Assembly: GCF_900103615.1 (NCBI RefSeq) | Contig: NZ_FNGW01000005.1 | Coordinates: forward strand, 305,320-369,319 | DNA from: Romboutsia lituseburensis DSM 797 | Lineage (GTDB): Bacteria; Bacillota; Clostridia; Peptostreptococcales; Peptostreptococcaceae | Direction of reading: 5' to 3' | DNA: 64,000 bases | Part shown: positions 8,801 through 16,824 of the stretch, in pieces | How positions within the stretch are numbered: the stretch's first letter is position 1 | Layout: every line of letters starts with the position of its first letter | Notes under the pieces: generated by a model | Seen by the model: the letters and a program-made list of their open reading frames with translations, nothing else | Databases searched by the model: none | Told to the model about the DNA's origin: nothing | Position numbers and translations under genes: made by a program

Positions 8801-11584
8801 ATAAGCTAAATGAATTTCTCTATTTGGCTCATTTGTAGCTAGATATATATTTATTGTATCGCCCGCTTTTACACTATAGCCTAGCGATTGCCAATCATTT
8901 GAATATCCTATATTAGTTCCTGCATTATTTATATTAGGATCTATTTCTATTACTTTTTCAGATATGTTTTTATCTTGTAATATATCCTCCGCTATTTTTA
9001 ATTCTTTTAATAATGTATCTTTCTTAGGATGATACTCATCAGTATTAAGGTCTTTTATGTTTAATCTATTTTTTAATTCATCTATTTCTTGTTGAGTAAC
9101 AGGTGTTGAAGTTCTCAATTCTATTTGTAAATCATCCTTAAATAAATTTTTTATATCTTTTTCTATACCATCGTAATTGTAGAACTTTAACTCAGATATA
9201 CTTAGCTTATTTCCACCATATACTGAAGGATTTATTTGTATTTTTTTACCTGTTATAGGTTCATCCAATTTTAATAATGTATATCTACCATTATTGTTTA
9301 AATTTTGAACTGTAGCTTGTTTATATTCCCACTTTTCAGTTTCTTCATTATATATACCTATATTAGCCATATAAGGTGACGCGCCTAAGTTATCTAATCT
9401 ACTTATTAATGCTACCGTATCTATCGTATATTCTTTATCGAATGTAATTATTGGTCCACGCTTACTATACTGCCCTGCATCCCAATCATCTATTGTCCAT
9501 GCAGTGCTATAGTCATTGTCTACTACACTATCTTCATCAAATATATCTATATGGCCATTATCAGCAGATTTAGGGAATTCAACTTTTTCTATATGTTTAG
9601 TTAATTCGTTAACTCCATTTGGTAGATTTATAAGATTATAATTTGGAGAATTAGGCACTTGTATAGATGAAGTTGCACCTATATATCCCTTAGACAATCC
9701 ACTTGTACCTAAATGGTTCGTAGCTGTCATCTTTACTTCATAAGTTTTTCCATCTTCTAATTCACCAATAGTATAATTAGTAGCATTTTTTATAGGGTCT
9801 TTGTTAGCTTTAATATATTCACTTCTCATTCCTTGTTGTCTGTAATAAACATCAAAACTTTGTGCTGAATTGTGTTTTTTCCAATTTACTTCAAGAGATT
9901 TATATCTACCTTTTATACTTATTCCTTCTGGTGGTTCAGGCTTAGTTTCAGGTACTACCATTATTTCAACTATACCATCTGGGCTAAATTGAGTTGGAAC
10001 ATACTGTCCACTTGCTATTGTGTCAGGGTCTATATTTTCAGGTATCCCATCAATATCCTCATCTGTAGCTACTTTATATCCACCTATCCATTCCCCATTT
10101 AAAGATTGTATGCTTACTCTATATCTTGCATATGCTTTTATATCTCTTATAGTTAAGTTATTAGTAGTAGTTTTAAATATTCTAGGATTGCCATTTATAT
10201 TTCCTTTTTCATCTATCTCCTCAAGCTTGATTTCATATCCAGTTACATTATTTTCATGGTTCCAGAATACTTCCATTTTTTCATTTCCAACCGGAGTATA
10301 TGTTTTTATTTCTTTTATCTGTGGTATATTCATTTCTGGCTTTGGAAGCTCTTTATAAACATTATTTAAAAATTCTACCTTAGCAATTTCAGCTAAATTT
10401 CTATCATTTTGAGTAGTCTCCGTTATACTTATAGTTATTTGGCTAACTGCTATTTGTCTTCCTAAATCTATAACTATATCCTGTGAATTTTCTTTGTATC
10501 TAGCATTTTTAGCACCTATTTTATCTTGTAAGTTATATGGATACTCCACACCATCTACACTTACGATACCTTTTTTAGGTCCATTATCTCCACCTTTTAT
10601 AACTATTTGTTCCATAGTTACAGCGTTATTTCTACTTCCACTACCTAAGTCTAGACTTATCATAGCAGGTGTTTCCTCTGATATTTCCTTCCCTACAGGC
10701 ATACTGACTTGGACTACCCCCTCATCTGTAAGAAGTTCTTTAGGAGAACCTACTATAGATTGTCCTTCTACTGGTACTTTACCTCCTACCATTTGTGTAG
10801 TAGTCTCTACCTTAGCAGTATTTAAATCTATTATCGGCGCAGTATCTTCTACAATTGCCTTTCCTTGAATTTTATTCATATTTTTTTTAATGTAAGATAA
10901 ATCTGTTATAGTAACTTTACCATCTCTATTTAAATCGTATTCTAATTTATTTGAGCTAACGTTTTCTAATACAATGTCGTAATCAACTTGATTTACTTTA
11001 CCATCTTTATTTATATCTCCAAATAAAATAGCTCCATTTTTTTCTTTTTCTTTTTCTGATATCGTATTACCTAAAAATATCCTTTTTGAATAATCATTTA
11101 ATACTATATTTTCTACTACAGCATTTTTAAATCCATTTCCGCTTAATACTAAGTTATATGAATCATCTAAATTACACGGTAAGTCTTTAATAGTTACTTT
11201 GTAATAATATAGTTTTTGGTTTTTTTCAACTTCTTGATTTCTTGCAAAATTTAATCTCTCTATATCGTATTTATAACTTTTGTTTTGATATTCAAAACTT
11301 GATGTTAGGCTTTCACTTCCTAGAGGAATCTCAGCTATCACCGTATTATCTTTCTTTAAATCTAATTTCATATTATTCTGATTTACATCAACATTTTTTA
11401 TTGGCAAATCAAAATTTATGTATACTTCTAAATCTCCACTTTTAGCTTCTAACGTTTTCTCTATTTGAATTTTTTTATTTATTGAATTTATGTTATCTTG
11501 TACTACTGAGTTTGCAAATAATTCAATTGGAACAGATCCAACTATTACGACTGTAGCAATTGTTGATGATAATATTTTTTTCAT
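5831..11584 (-). CDS. Secreted M60-type (enhancin-like) metalloprotease with dockerin-like, FN3 and discoidin-like domains
   Basis: A 1917-residue exported protein. Signal peptide 1-25. A beta domain at about 40-170 precedes a dockerin-like module at 186-240 with two calcium-loop segments (DINKDGKVNQVD and DLNRDGKVTITD). A discoidin-like domain lies at about 300-410, fibronectin-III-like domains at about 420-640, and an F5/8-type domain at about 665-805. The M60 domain (about 890-1400) has the zinc motif H1219-E-I-G-H1223, with a likely third ligand at E1234. A C-terminal F5/8-like region spans about 1600-1790. M60 peptidases of gut and wound bacteria cut mucin-type glycoproteins, with the accessory domains binding glycans. 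I chose the ATG at 11584 because it has AAAGGAG upstream. An earlier in-frame ATG lies next to the riboswitch terminator and would lack a signal peptide at its start. Confidence 0.9.
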   Translation of the reverse strand: MKKILSSTIATVVIVGSVPIELFANSVVQDNINSINKKIQIEKTLEAKSGDLEVYINFDLPIKNVDVNQNNMKLDLKKDNTVIAEIPLGSESLTSSFEYQNKSYKYDIERLNFARNQEVEKNQKLYYYKVTIKDLPCNLDDSYNLVLSGNGFKNAVVENIVLNDYSKRIFLGNTISEKEKEKNGAILFGDINKDGKVNQVDYDIVLENVSSNKLEYDLNRDGKVTITDLSYIKKNMNKIQGKAIVEDTAPIIDLNTAKVETTTQMVGGKVPVEGQSIVGSPKELLTDEGVVQVSMPVGKEISEETPAMISLDLGSGSRNNAVTMEQIVIKGGDNGPKKGIVSVDGVEYPYNLQDKIGAKNARYKENSQDIVIDLGRQIAVSQITISITETTQNDRNLAEIAKVEFLNNVYKELPKPEMNIPQIKEIKTYTPVGNEKMEVFWNHENNVTGYEIKLEEIDEKGNINGNPRIFKTTTNNLTIRDIKAYARYRVSIQSLNGEWIGGYKVATDEDIDGIPENIDPDTIASGQYVPTQFSPDGIVEIMVVPETKPEPPEGISIKGRYKSLEVNWKKHNSAQSFDVYYRQQGMRSEYIKANKDPIKNATNYTIGELEDGKTYEVKMTATNHLGTSGLSKGYIGATSSIQVPNSPNYNLINLPNGVNELTKHIEKVEFPKSADNGHIDIFDEDSVVDNDYSTAWTIDDWDAGQYSKRGPIITFDKEYTIDTVALISRLDNLGASPYMANIGIYNEETEKWEYKQATVQNLNNNGRYTLLKLDEPITGKKIQINPSVYGGNKLSISELKFYNYDGIEKDIKNLFKDDLQIELRTSTPVTQQEIDELKNRLNIKDLNTDEYHPKKDTLLKELKIAEDILQDKNISEKVIEIDPNINNAGTNIGYSNDWQSLGYSVKAGDTINIYLATNEPNREIHLAYEQHYGESGAFLSKEKIVLRPGKNTIQIDKLQDLNVEKGGNLYVKFPYSGDFNTKIKIRVSGAEEIPHLNLNNLLEDVNYLANNSGNNSDEKVKVVKDKIRDYILYLKNHVDKLPTMYPSTVSEDDMNNNIYTYDEKTSVLNSTNIEGDRFTLTLPAIQVYKGISKGVEGDIEAQVDRMYNNVLAWEQMIQITNAKKGVYENEYVAGDLNNDGVIDNKDEDYYNKNRAPKNRVNIKYQRMFIGAFMYASGHHVGIEYGSSGEMLGGVPYKFDENGKITNADEAQLFGWGIGHEIGHKADIAKRTYSETTNNILALIAQTFDDKDSSRLEENGYENIYDKVTSGSVGVSQDVFVRLGMFWQLHLAYENNYTYEMLKNNNDADSSNDSYFAKMNRAYRDTNAETNDKDQLLIRRASDAAGKDLRGFFASWGLLADESTRIYLQQKFPNPEDKETKKIQYLNDNARRKRLEANETNNQSLITMEEGTEVVANFDDGIQPNSVVNGNSIKINLNVNKGHEKILGYEIVRSDGNYHDSSDNLTKVKYRPVRFVEAGSDGSAVFEDSIAPINNRVLDYKIIAYDYNLNPTNEFELGAIKLSHDGTLNTDKYSFKTNTISDEDKHDENNSHGPIQHQAINNIKDNDDSTIYKGKKMTKVEYDKDNHKDPDINISEDPYVVVDMNESKNIVGLKYTKPQDVVKKFSLNGLFSKNKSSETVYNSIDRYEIYVSNDNKNWTKAAQGNFKFGQETLGGNKDAENVARVMFNDKVDGSGDKLWAYDAKYVKLVAKGATNISIADLNLIGPTGDNIEIGAVDKNNQQRTNGIGKLAHDYVVQADGEKVIPEGSIIIIGEYKGDPAFNVPLLVDENNKTISGNVVLLADIPDNGKLGEVSDGKWIYWLPEGEFDKLTSKVKSELYRYNEAKPSKDENGNDILVPVGQRLVSDTLYVDIPKGENGELAYENLPNITLSSETRIKKQKVHAVHINNQKTAAVLKNR

Positions 11585-11632
11585 TTCAAATCTCCTTTTG
11601 TTATTTAAATAAATTGTGCTAAGTTTTTGCAT

Positions 11633-11656
11633 AAAAAAACTACTCATTAAGAGTAG
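11633..11656 (-). terminator. Riboswitch-linked intrinsic terminator
   Basis: A 6-bp stem (CTACTC/GAGTAG) followed by seven T lies about 35 bases downstream of the c-di-GMP aptamer and about 50 bases before the protease start. Sequence just before it (CTATAGC) can pair with GCTATAG inside the aptamer, giving a plausible alternative fold. Confidence 0.8.
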
Positions 11657-11690
11657 CTATAGCTATAGTCAGAATTACTTTTAACTCTTA

Positions 11691-11760
11691 TGCAACTGGC
11701 TGGCGTAGTTTTAACCTTAGCCCCTATAGCTTTGCGTCATTAAGTTTCCTTAATTTTGCC
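11691..11760 (-). promoter_or_regulatory. Cyclic di-GMP-I (GEMM-I) riboswitch aptamer
   Basis: On the minus strand the segment starts GGCAAA, then has a perfect hairpin ATTAAG-GAAA-CTTAAT with a GNRA loop, then GACGCAAAGC. It continues with GGGGCTAAGGT and ends GCCAGCCAGTTGC. These are the conserved P1 hairpin, the ligand-pocket GACGCAAAG and the second-helix elements of the GEMM-I class. The arrangement aptamer-terminator-gene predicts an OFF switch: high c-di-GMP stops transcription of the M60 protease and its wall anchor. Direction is inferred from the terminator and from the C. difficile type I switches. Confidence 0.92.
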
Positions 11761-11887
11761 TATTTAATTGTAAATAATTTTAATCCAAAAACATTTTATC
11801 ATATTTCAAAATAATTTAATATATTTTTTACCAAATTTTCTAAATTTTTTATATTTTGTATTTATGTATTGTAATTACATAAAATAT

Positions 11888-11933
11888 AAAAAAGTCTAAT
11901 GGCTAAATTAATTTTTAATTTTACCATTAGACT
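11888..11933 (-). terminator. Intrinsic terminator after the histidine kinase
   Basis: A 10-bp stem (AGTCTAATGG and complement) is followed by an A/T tract, right after the kinase stop codon. It isolates the kinase from the riboswitch operon. Confidence 0.8.
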
Positions 11934-11937
11934 TTTT

Positions 11938-13197
11938 TTATACTCTAAAAATCATTTTAAATTCTGTATAATCATTATTACTTTCAACATTAATCTTACC
12001 ATTATTGTTTTCAACTATTTCCTTTACTATAGCCAACCCAAATCCATTTTCTTTTTTACCGTTGTCTTTCTTTGTAGTAAATCCTGAATCAAATATCCTA
12101 TTTATTACGTTTTCATCAATTTTAGGACCATTATTTTTTATACTGATATATAAGTTTCCAAATATCCTATATGTTTTTATAATAATTAGACCCTTTTTAT
12201 TCATAGCAGTTATTGCATTATTTACTATATTTGATAATATTTTGTGCAACTCATATTCTGAAATTTTTAAATCATTTAATTCAGCTTCTTCTTCTACAAT
12301 TATATTTACATCTGTTATATTTAATGAATTAACTACATCTGCTATAATAGATTCTTCACTAGATATTATTTTTATATTATCTGATATTTGATTATTTCCA
12401 TCTATTATACTTTTTAATAAATCTCCTAATCTTTCGTACTGTTCCATTATATATAGTCCATTAATATATGAAATTTGAGAACCATAATCATGTTTTATTT
12501 TCTTTAATTCATTATTTTTATCATTTAATGCTACATTTAATCTTTCTATCTCTACTATTTTTTTGTTTATATTTGCAAAATACAAAGCTAGTAATAATAT
12601 AAATATCATACTACTAATTATTGTTATATTTTTAAACACTACATCATGATTTCCATGAATAGTTAGAGATAAACAAAGCACATAATCAAATGCAAAAGCT
12701 ACAAAAAATGCAACCTCAAAATAATATTTATATTTCGAAAATAACTTATATAAAGAGTAAAGTTGTTTTGATAAAAATATTATAATAAATTCAACAACTA
12801 ATGCTGGTAAATAGACACTCATTATTTTTGCAAATTCTTTATTTCCAACGATCACTTCAATGTATGACCAATTTAGATTACTAAACAATATAATGGATAC
12901 TTGCATTAAAAAGTAAACTATAAAATATGACGTTAATGCTTTTCTATAGTTTTTAAAATATATTAATCCTATTACCATCATATTGGATAAATTCATTATT
13001 ATTATAGAAAGTGAGGTTCCACCAATGCTATTGGTTAGAAGCTTGATAAGTATAAATATAAGAACAGAACTACTTATAAACTTTATTATGCTATCTTTTC
13101 CACTAATAGAATTTTCTTTTTTTAAACAGTAATAAGGAAAGTAGCTTACTAGTATTGACTGTATTATGGTATTAGTTGTATCTATTATTTCTACCAT
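11938..13197 (-). CDS. AgrC-like sensor histidine kinase (GHKL), orphan
   Basis: A 419-residue membrane kinase. About six hydrophobic segments fill residues 10-210. A linker coiled coil leads to the phospho-acceptor region KKIKHDYGSQ with His236, which has the HDYxxQ arrangement of the AgrC/quorum-sensing family. The GHKL ATPase domain shows the N box around Asn327 (NIVNNAITAM) and the G box NGFGLAI at 384-390. AgrC-type kinases sense peptides or other signals and phosphorylate a LytTR response regulator. No regulator, AgrB or AgrD gene is next to it. The ATG at 13197 is well placed behind GAGGGGG. Confidence 0.88.
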   Translation of the reverse strand: MVEIIDTTNTIIQSILVSYFPYYCLKKENSISGKDSIIKFISSSVLIFILIKLLTNSIGGTSLSIIIMNLSNMMVIGLIYFKNYRKALTSYFIVYFLMQVSIILFSNLNWSYIEVIVGNKEFAKIMSVYLPALVVEFIIIFLSKQLYSLYKLFSKYKYYFEVAFFVAFAFDYVLCLSLTIHGNHDVVFKNITIISSMIFILLLALYFANINKKIVEIERLNVALNDKNNELKKIKHDYGSQISYINGLYIMEQYERLGDLLKSIIDGNNQISDNIKIISSEESIIADVVNSLNITDVNIIVEEEAELNDLKISEYELHKILSNIVNNAITAMNKKGLIIIKTYRIFGNLYISIKNNGPKIDENVINRIFDSGFTTKKDNGKKENGFGLAIVKEIVENNNGKINVESNNDYTEFKMIFRV

Positions 13198-13456
13198 TAC
13201 TGTCCCCCTCTAATTTTTTCAATTTCATATTAACTACCTCCCCATTTTTATTTTGTTAAATCTAATTAATTAATCTATAAATAATATCCTCAATATCTAC
13301 ATTTTCATTTTTGATTTTAATTATTTTAATATTACTCTTTAATTATACCACTTTCCTACTTCTTCAAAAATCCTTTTTATTTTACATTTTTCGACTTTTT
13401 TCGATTTTTATGACATTTTCACTTTAATTCTTTATTTTCTTTGTATTTTTAATTAA

Positions 13457-13482
13457 AAAACTAACTTATTTAAGTTAGTTTT
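13457..13482. terminator. Bidirectional-looking terminator hairpin
   Basis: An 11-bp perfect stem with a 4-nt loop has A-runs and T-runs on both flanks. It may back up the CAP gene terminator. Confidence 0.5.
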
Positions 13483-13591
13483 CTATAAAATCATATAAAT
13501 ATAAAAATAGTTTAATTTTATTTTTTATTTATATATTCAAAAATAATTTCTTGAAATTAATTAATTATTCATTTTTTTACAAAAAACGATA

Positions 13592-13617
13592 AAAAGCTAG
13601 AGTATTACCTCTAGCTT
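13592..13617 (-). terminator. Intrinsic terminator after the CAP-domain gene
   Basis: A 9-bp stem (AAGCTAGAG and complement, 6-nt loop) is followed by TTTTTA on the minus strand, 24 bases past the stop. Confidence 0.8.
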
Positions 13618-13640
13618 ATAAATTTATATTATTATGTAAT

Positions 13641-14447
13641 TTAATTTCCTATAAACATCTGAGTCCAATAGTTTTTATAACCTCTATCTCCTTTATATAT
13701 ACCTATCCCCATTTCGGTAAAGCTCTTATTTAGTATATTTGCTTTATGACCTGGAGAATTCATCCATCCAGTCATAACTGATTCTGGTGTTGTATACCCA
13801 GCAGCAATATTTTCTCCTGCTGCCCTATATGTTATGTTAAATTGTTGCATCATATCAAATGGAGATCCATATGTAGGTGAGTTATGAGAAAAATAATTCA
13901 AATCATGCATATCTTTTGATTTTATCTTTGCTACATTTGTTAAAGATGAATTTAATTTAAGAGCTTTTAGTCCCACTTTAGCTCTTTCTTTATTTACAAG
14001 ATCTAAAACCTGAACTTCAAAACTTTTTTTGCTATCTACCCAAACACCACTACTATCTAGTTTATATCCATCAATTACTGTATCATGCGCCATTTGTCCA
14101 TTTGAATAAAAATAGTACCATATTCCATTATCACTTAGCCATCCTATTTTCATACTTCCATTTTGATTTAGATAGTACCACTTTCCATTATCCTTGAGCC
14201 ATCCTATTTTCATACTCCCATCTTGTGTTAAATAGTACCATGTACCATTATCTAACAACCACTTATCTTTTACTTTAGCTCCATCTCTGTAATAGTACCA
14301 TTTCCCATCATATCCTTTTGACCATCCATTAGATATCTTAACCTGCTTTTTTATCGTGTTTTGATTTTCCAGTGCATAACTTGTTGCCTCAGTTCCCCCT
14401 ATACATATCAAACCAACTAACACTAACCCTATAATTTTTTTATTCAT
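13641..14447 (-). CDS. Secreted CAP/SCP-domain protein with cell-wall-binding repeats
   Basis: A 268-residue exported protein: signal peptide about 1-25, four CW_binding_1 repeats at about 40-125, and a C-terminal CAP domain (about 142-268). The CAP domain shows LVNKERAKVGLKAL, YFSHNSPTYGSPF, GENIAAGY and MNSPGHKANILN. This is the YkwD-like bacterial CAP family. Members are extracellular, and their biochemical role in Firmicutes is mostly unsettled. Here the repeats would hold it to the wall. The domain order (repeats before CAP) is compact, and both domains look intact, with the conserved His and Glu of the CAP pocket present. Monocistronic, with GGAGG before the ATG. Confidence 0.88.
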   Translation of the reverse strand: MNKKIIGLVLVGLICIGGTEATSYALENQNTIKKQVKISNGWSKGYDGKWYYYRDGAKVKDKWLLDNGTWYYLTQDGSMKIGWLKDNGKWYYLNQNGSMKIGWLSDNGIWYYFYSNGQMAHDTVIDGYKLDSSGVWVDSKKSFEVQVLDLVNKERAKVGLKALKLNSSLTNVAKIKSKDMHDLNYFSHNSPTYGSPFDMMQQFNITYRAAGENIAAGYTTPESVMTGWMNSPGHKANILNKSFTEMGIGIYKGDRGYKNYWTQMFIGN

Positions 14448-14538
14448 CTTACTCCTCCAGCTGCTAAATAGTTTATATCAATAATATTATTATACGTACA
14501 ATAAATTTCTTTTTTATAGAGTTTACTTTTATATAATC

Positions 14539-14605
14539 TTAAATGCTGATATCTATAATGAACATACAAAAAGGAACACCTTTTATATGGTGTTCCTTTT
14601 TGTAT
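14539..14605. repeat. Terminator-containing repeat, copy 1
   Basis: About 60 bases beginning CTTAAATGCTGATATCTATA match copy 2 at 16084-16150 with few mismatches, including sequence outside the hairpin stem. Confidence 0.75.
14570..14602 (-). terminator. Intrinsic terminator after the alanine symporter
   Basis: The stem AAAGGAACACC with its complement is flanked by A and T runs. It is part of a longer sequence repeated after the DedA gene (16084-16150). Confidence 0.8.
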
Positions 14606-14627
14606 CTTTAATTGTGTAATTTCATTT

Positions 14628-15986
14628 TTAACTTATATGTTGTGTTTTTTCATTTTTTTGACTTGCAAAAAATGCATCAGACTCTTCTCTAACTTCTTTT
14701 CTAAGTTTTATAACACCTATCATATTAGTTCCTATAACTCCTGCTAATGTAAAATCTAATAATACAACTATATTATCTAGTTTACATAAAGCGCCTACCA
14801 TTATAAATGCTAAGTATATCACTCTTGCTGCTTTCGATGCTTTTAATCCAAATAAATACTCTGCTTGTTTTTCACCATAGAAGATTACAACTATAAGAGT
14901 TGATAAAACAAACATCAGCATACATATAGTTAAAAATCCTCCTCCAAACTTAGCTCCCAATACACTTTGAATCGCCATAGATGGCATAGCTGCTGCTTTA
15001 TCAGATCCAACAGTAGACCATATTCCTGTAGTTAAAACTAAAAATGCTGTTATAGTACATATCCCAAGAGTATCTACTATAATTTCAAATATTCCCCATA
15101 GCCCTTGTCTTGCAGGAAAATCAGTAACTGCTGCTGAATGGGCTATTGTTGATGTACCCATCCCTGCTTCATTTGAATATGCTCCTCTAGCAGCACCAGC
15201 TTTTATTGTTGCTGCTATTACAGAACCTGCAAATCCACCAACTGCAGCAGTAGGAGTAAATGCACCTTTAAATATTAACTCAAATGCAACCGGTATATTT
15301 TTATAATTAGCCAATATAGCTATAACTGCTATTAAAAAATATGCAATCGCCATAACAGGTACTAATTTTTCTGTAACTTTTGATATTCTCTTTATTCCCC
15401 CGTATACAACTAAACCAACTATTGCTATAACTACAATTCCTGTTACAATAGGATTTATGTTTATAGTTGCCGCAGTTTGTACAATCGAAGCTGATTGAGT
15501 AGCTATTGATGGTGCAATCTCAATCATTAAGAAAAATGCAAATAATGTTCCAAGTAAAGGCATCTTTGCACCATTTTTAAGATAATACATAGGTCCTCCT
15601 ACATACTCTCCCTCTTCATTTTTTACCCTATATTTTATACCTAGTATAATTTCAGAATACTTAAGCGCACATCCAAATATAGCTATAAGCCACATCCAAA
15701 ATATTGCTCCAGGTCCTCCAGTAGCTATAGCTAGGGGTACCCCAACTATATTCGCCGCCCCTATTGTAGAAGCCAATGCAGATGTTGCTGCTTGGAAAGG
15801 AGTTATTGTTCCACTCCCACTACTCTTTTTAAAAATTTTTCCAAAAGTTTCTCTTATTATAAATGGGAACTTAGTTATTTGGAAAAATCTCAATGTCACC
15901 GACATTATTATTCCCCCACCGACTAGTATAATTAGAATCGGATAAAGCCATAACCAATCGGTTATCTGTTTGAATATATCAAACAT
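14628..15986 (-). CDS. Alanine:sodium (or glycine) symporter, AGCS family
   Basis: A 452-residue integral membrane protein with about ten hydrophobic segments. It contains family signatures such as TPFQAATSALASTIGAANIV near residue 60 and GAARGAYSNEAGMGTSTIA in the middle. AGCS carriers import alanine or glycine with sodium. Length and motifs are normal, so it is probably a functional amino acid importer. D-Ala or L-Ala supply would suit the neighbouring wall genes, but that is only an inference. It stands alone, with its own terminator downstream and the DedA operon terminator upstream. Confidence 0.93.
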   Translation of the reverse strand: MFDIFKQITDWLWLYPILIILVGGGIIMSVTLRFFQITKFPFIIRETFGKIFKKSSGSGTITPFQAATSALASTIGAANIVGVPLAIATGGPGAIFWMWLIAIFGCALKYSEIILGIKYRVKNEEGEYVGGPMYYLKNGAKMPLLGTLFAFFLMIEIAPSIATQSASIVQTAATININPIVTGIVVIAIVGLVVYGGIKRISKVTEKLVPVMAIAYFLIAVIAILANYKNIPVAFELIFKGAFTPTAAVGGFAGSVIAATIKAGAARGAYSNEAGMGTSTIAHSAAVTDFPARQGLWGIFEIIVDTLGICTITAFLVLTTGIWSTVGSDKAAAMPSMAIQSVLGAKFGGGFLTICMLMFVLSTLIVVIFYGEKQAEYLFGLKASKAARVIYLAFIMVGALCKLDNIVVLLDFTLAGVIGTNMIGVIKLRKEVREESDAFFASQKNEKTQHIS

Positions 15987-16083
15987 AAAAATCCCCCCTT
16001 AAACAATTTTTTACCATCTATAATAACCGTAGCATAGGCTTTATGTCATATGTTGTAAAAATAAGTCACATTGCTAAATAATC

Positions 16084-16150
16084 CTAGATGCTGCTATCTA
16101 TAATAAACATGCGTAAAAAAGAACACCCTTTATATGGTGTTCCTTTTATG
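16084..16150. repeat. Terminator-containing repeat, copy 2
   Basis: The second copy begins CTAGATGCTGCTATCTATAA and includes the DedA operon terminator (stem around 16119-16147). The extended match argues for duplication rather than two independent terminators. Confidence 0.75.
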
Positions 16151-16176
16151 GTTTAATTATATAATTTTATTTTTGT

Positions 16177-16782
16177 TTACATACTGTGTTTTTTCTTATT
16201 TTTTGCCATCTTTAAATAAACAACACCAACTACTAGTCCTAATACAATCATTACTTTAGAATAATTTTTAAGTATTGATGTAATTAAAGTCATATTATCA
16301 CCAATGATATATCCACCAACTATTAAAGCTGTATTCCATACAAATATTCCTAGACCAGAGTAAATCACAAAATTTAAGATACTCATCTTTGTAACTCCTG
16401 CAACTATAGATATGAATGTCCTTGCAAGAGGAACTAATCTAGATAACATTACTGATGCTTTGTTATACTTACTTATCCATCTATACGATGCTTTTATTGA
16501 TTTTTTAGTTTTAGGATACTTTGTCTTTATAAATCCTAACAATGGCTCCCCCAACTTAAATCCTAAATAATAATTTATTACAGATCCTATTAAACCTCCT
16601 AAAGTTGATACAATTATCACTATAGGTAAATTCATATTAAATTTTAATGCAAGTATTCCGACTAACGGTAATACTACTTCACTAGGTAGGGGTGCATTTG
16701 CATATTCTAATGCTACTATTATAAATATACTTATTAAGCCATAATTTTTTATAAACTCTTCTATTAATAAACTTAGTTCCAT
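16177..16782 (-). CDS. DedA-family membrane protein
   Basis: A 201-residue integral membrane protein with the DedA/SNARE-associated layout: an early acidic/Pro segment (EYANAPLPSEVVLP), a GG-containing re-entrant segment (GGLIGSVINYYLGFKLGEP), and the basic SRLVPLARTFISIVAGVTKM motif. DedA proteins include flippases that return undecaprenyl phosphate to the inner leaflet. The start at 16782 follows GGAGG; an ATG eight codons upstream overlaps that box. It is the last gene of a four-gene operon with a lipid-linked sugar pathway, 42 bases after the HAD-GtrA gene, so a lipid-carrier recycling role is attractive. Confidence 0.9.
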   Translation of the reverse strand: MELSLLIEEFIKNYGLISIFIIVALEYANAPLPSEVVLPLVGILALKFNMNLPIVIIVSTLGGLIGSVINYYLGFKLGEPLLGFIKTKYPKTKKSIKASYRWISKYNKASVMLSRLVPLARTFISIVAGVTKMSILNFVIYSGLGIFVWNTALIVGGYIIGDNMTLITSILKNYSKVMIVLGLVVGVVYLKMAKNKKKHSM

Positions 16783-16824
16783 GTTGCCTCCTTTATGATT
16801 ATACAATGTATTTCATACAACAAC

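Larger units (their letters stand above)
11585..11937 (-). other. Intergenic leader region of the protease operon
   Basis: This 353-base stretch holds the ribosome site, the riboswitch terminator and the c-di-GMP-I aptamer. Upstream of these is an A/T-rich segment (about 11761-11885) that must contain the promoter; I see no clean -35/-10 pair. The histidine kinase terminator (11888-11933) is at its far end. No open frame of note. Confidence 0.8.
13198..13640. other. 443-base intergenic stretch upstream of the kinase
   Basis: A/T-rich. It contains the terminator of the CAP-domain gene (13592-13617), a second hairpin at 13457-13482 (AAAACTAACTT and complement, T-rich on both sides), and an AGTCGAA sequence on the minus strand at 13390-13396. 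That sequence differs by one base from the Spo0A box consensus TGNCGAA and lies about 190 bases before the kinase start. I found no small AgrD-like peptide frame with a ribosome site. Confidence 0.6.

Noticed and set aside
11585..11647. Longer N terminus for the M60 protease (start at 11647)
   Set aside because: It overlaps the riboswitch terminator, lacks a ribosome site, and would place 21 residues before a normal signal peptide.
13198..13640. Possible AgrD-like peptide gene next to the AgrC-like kinase
   Set aside because: No short frame with a ribosome site and AgrD pattern was found on the minus strand.
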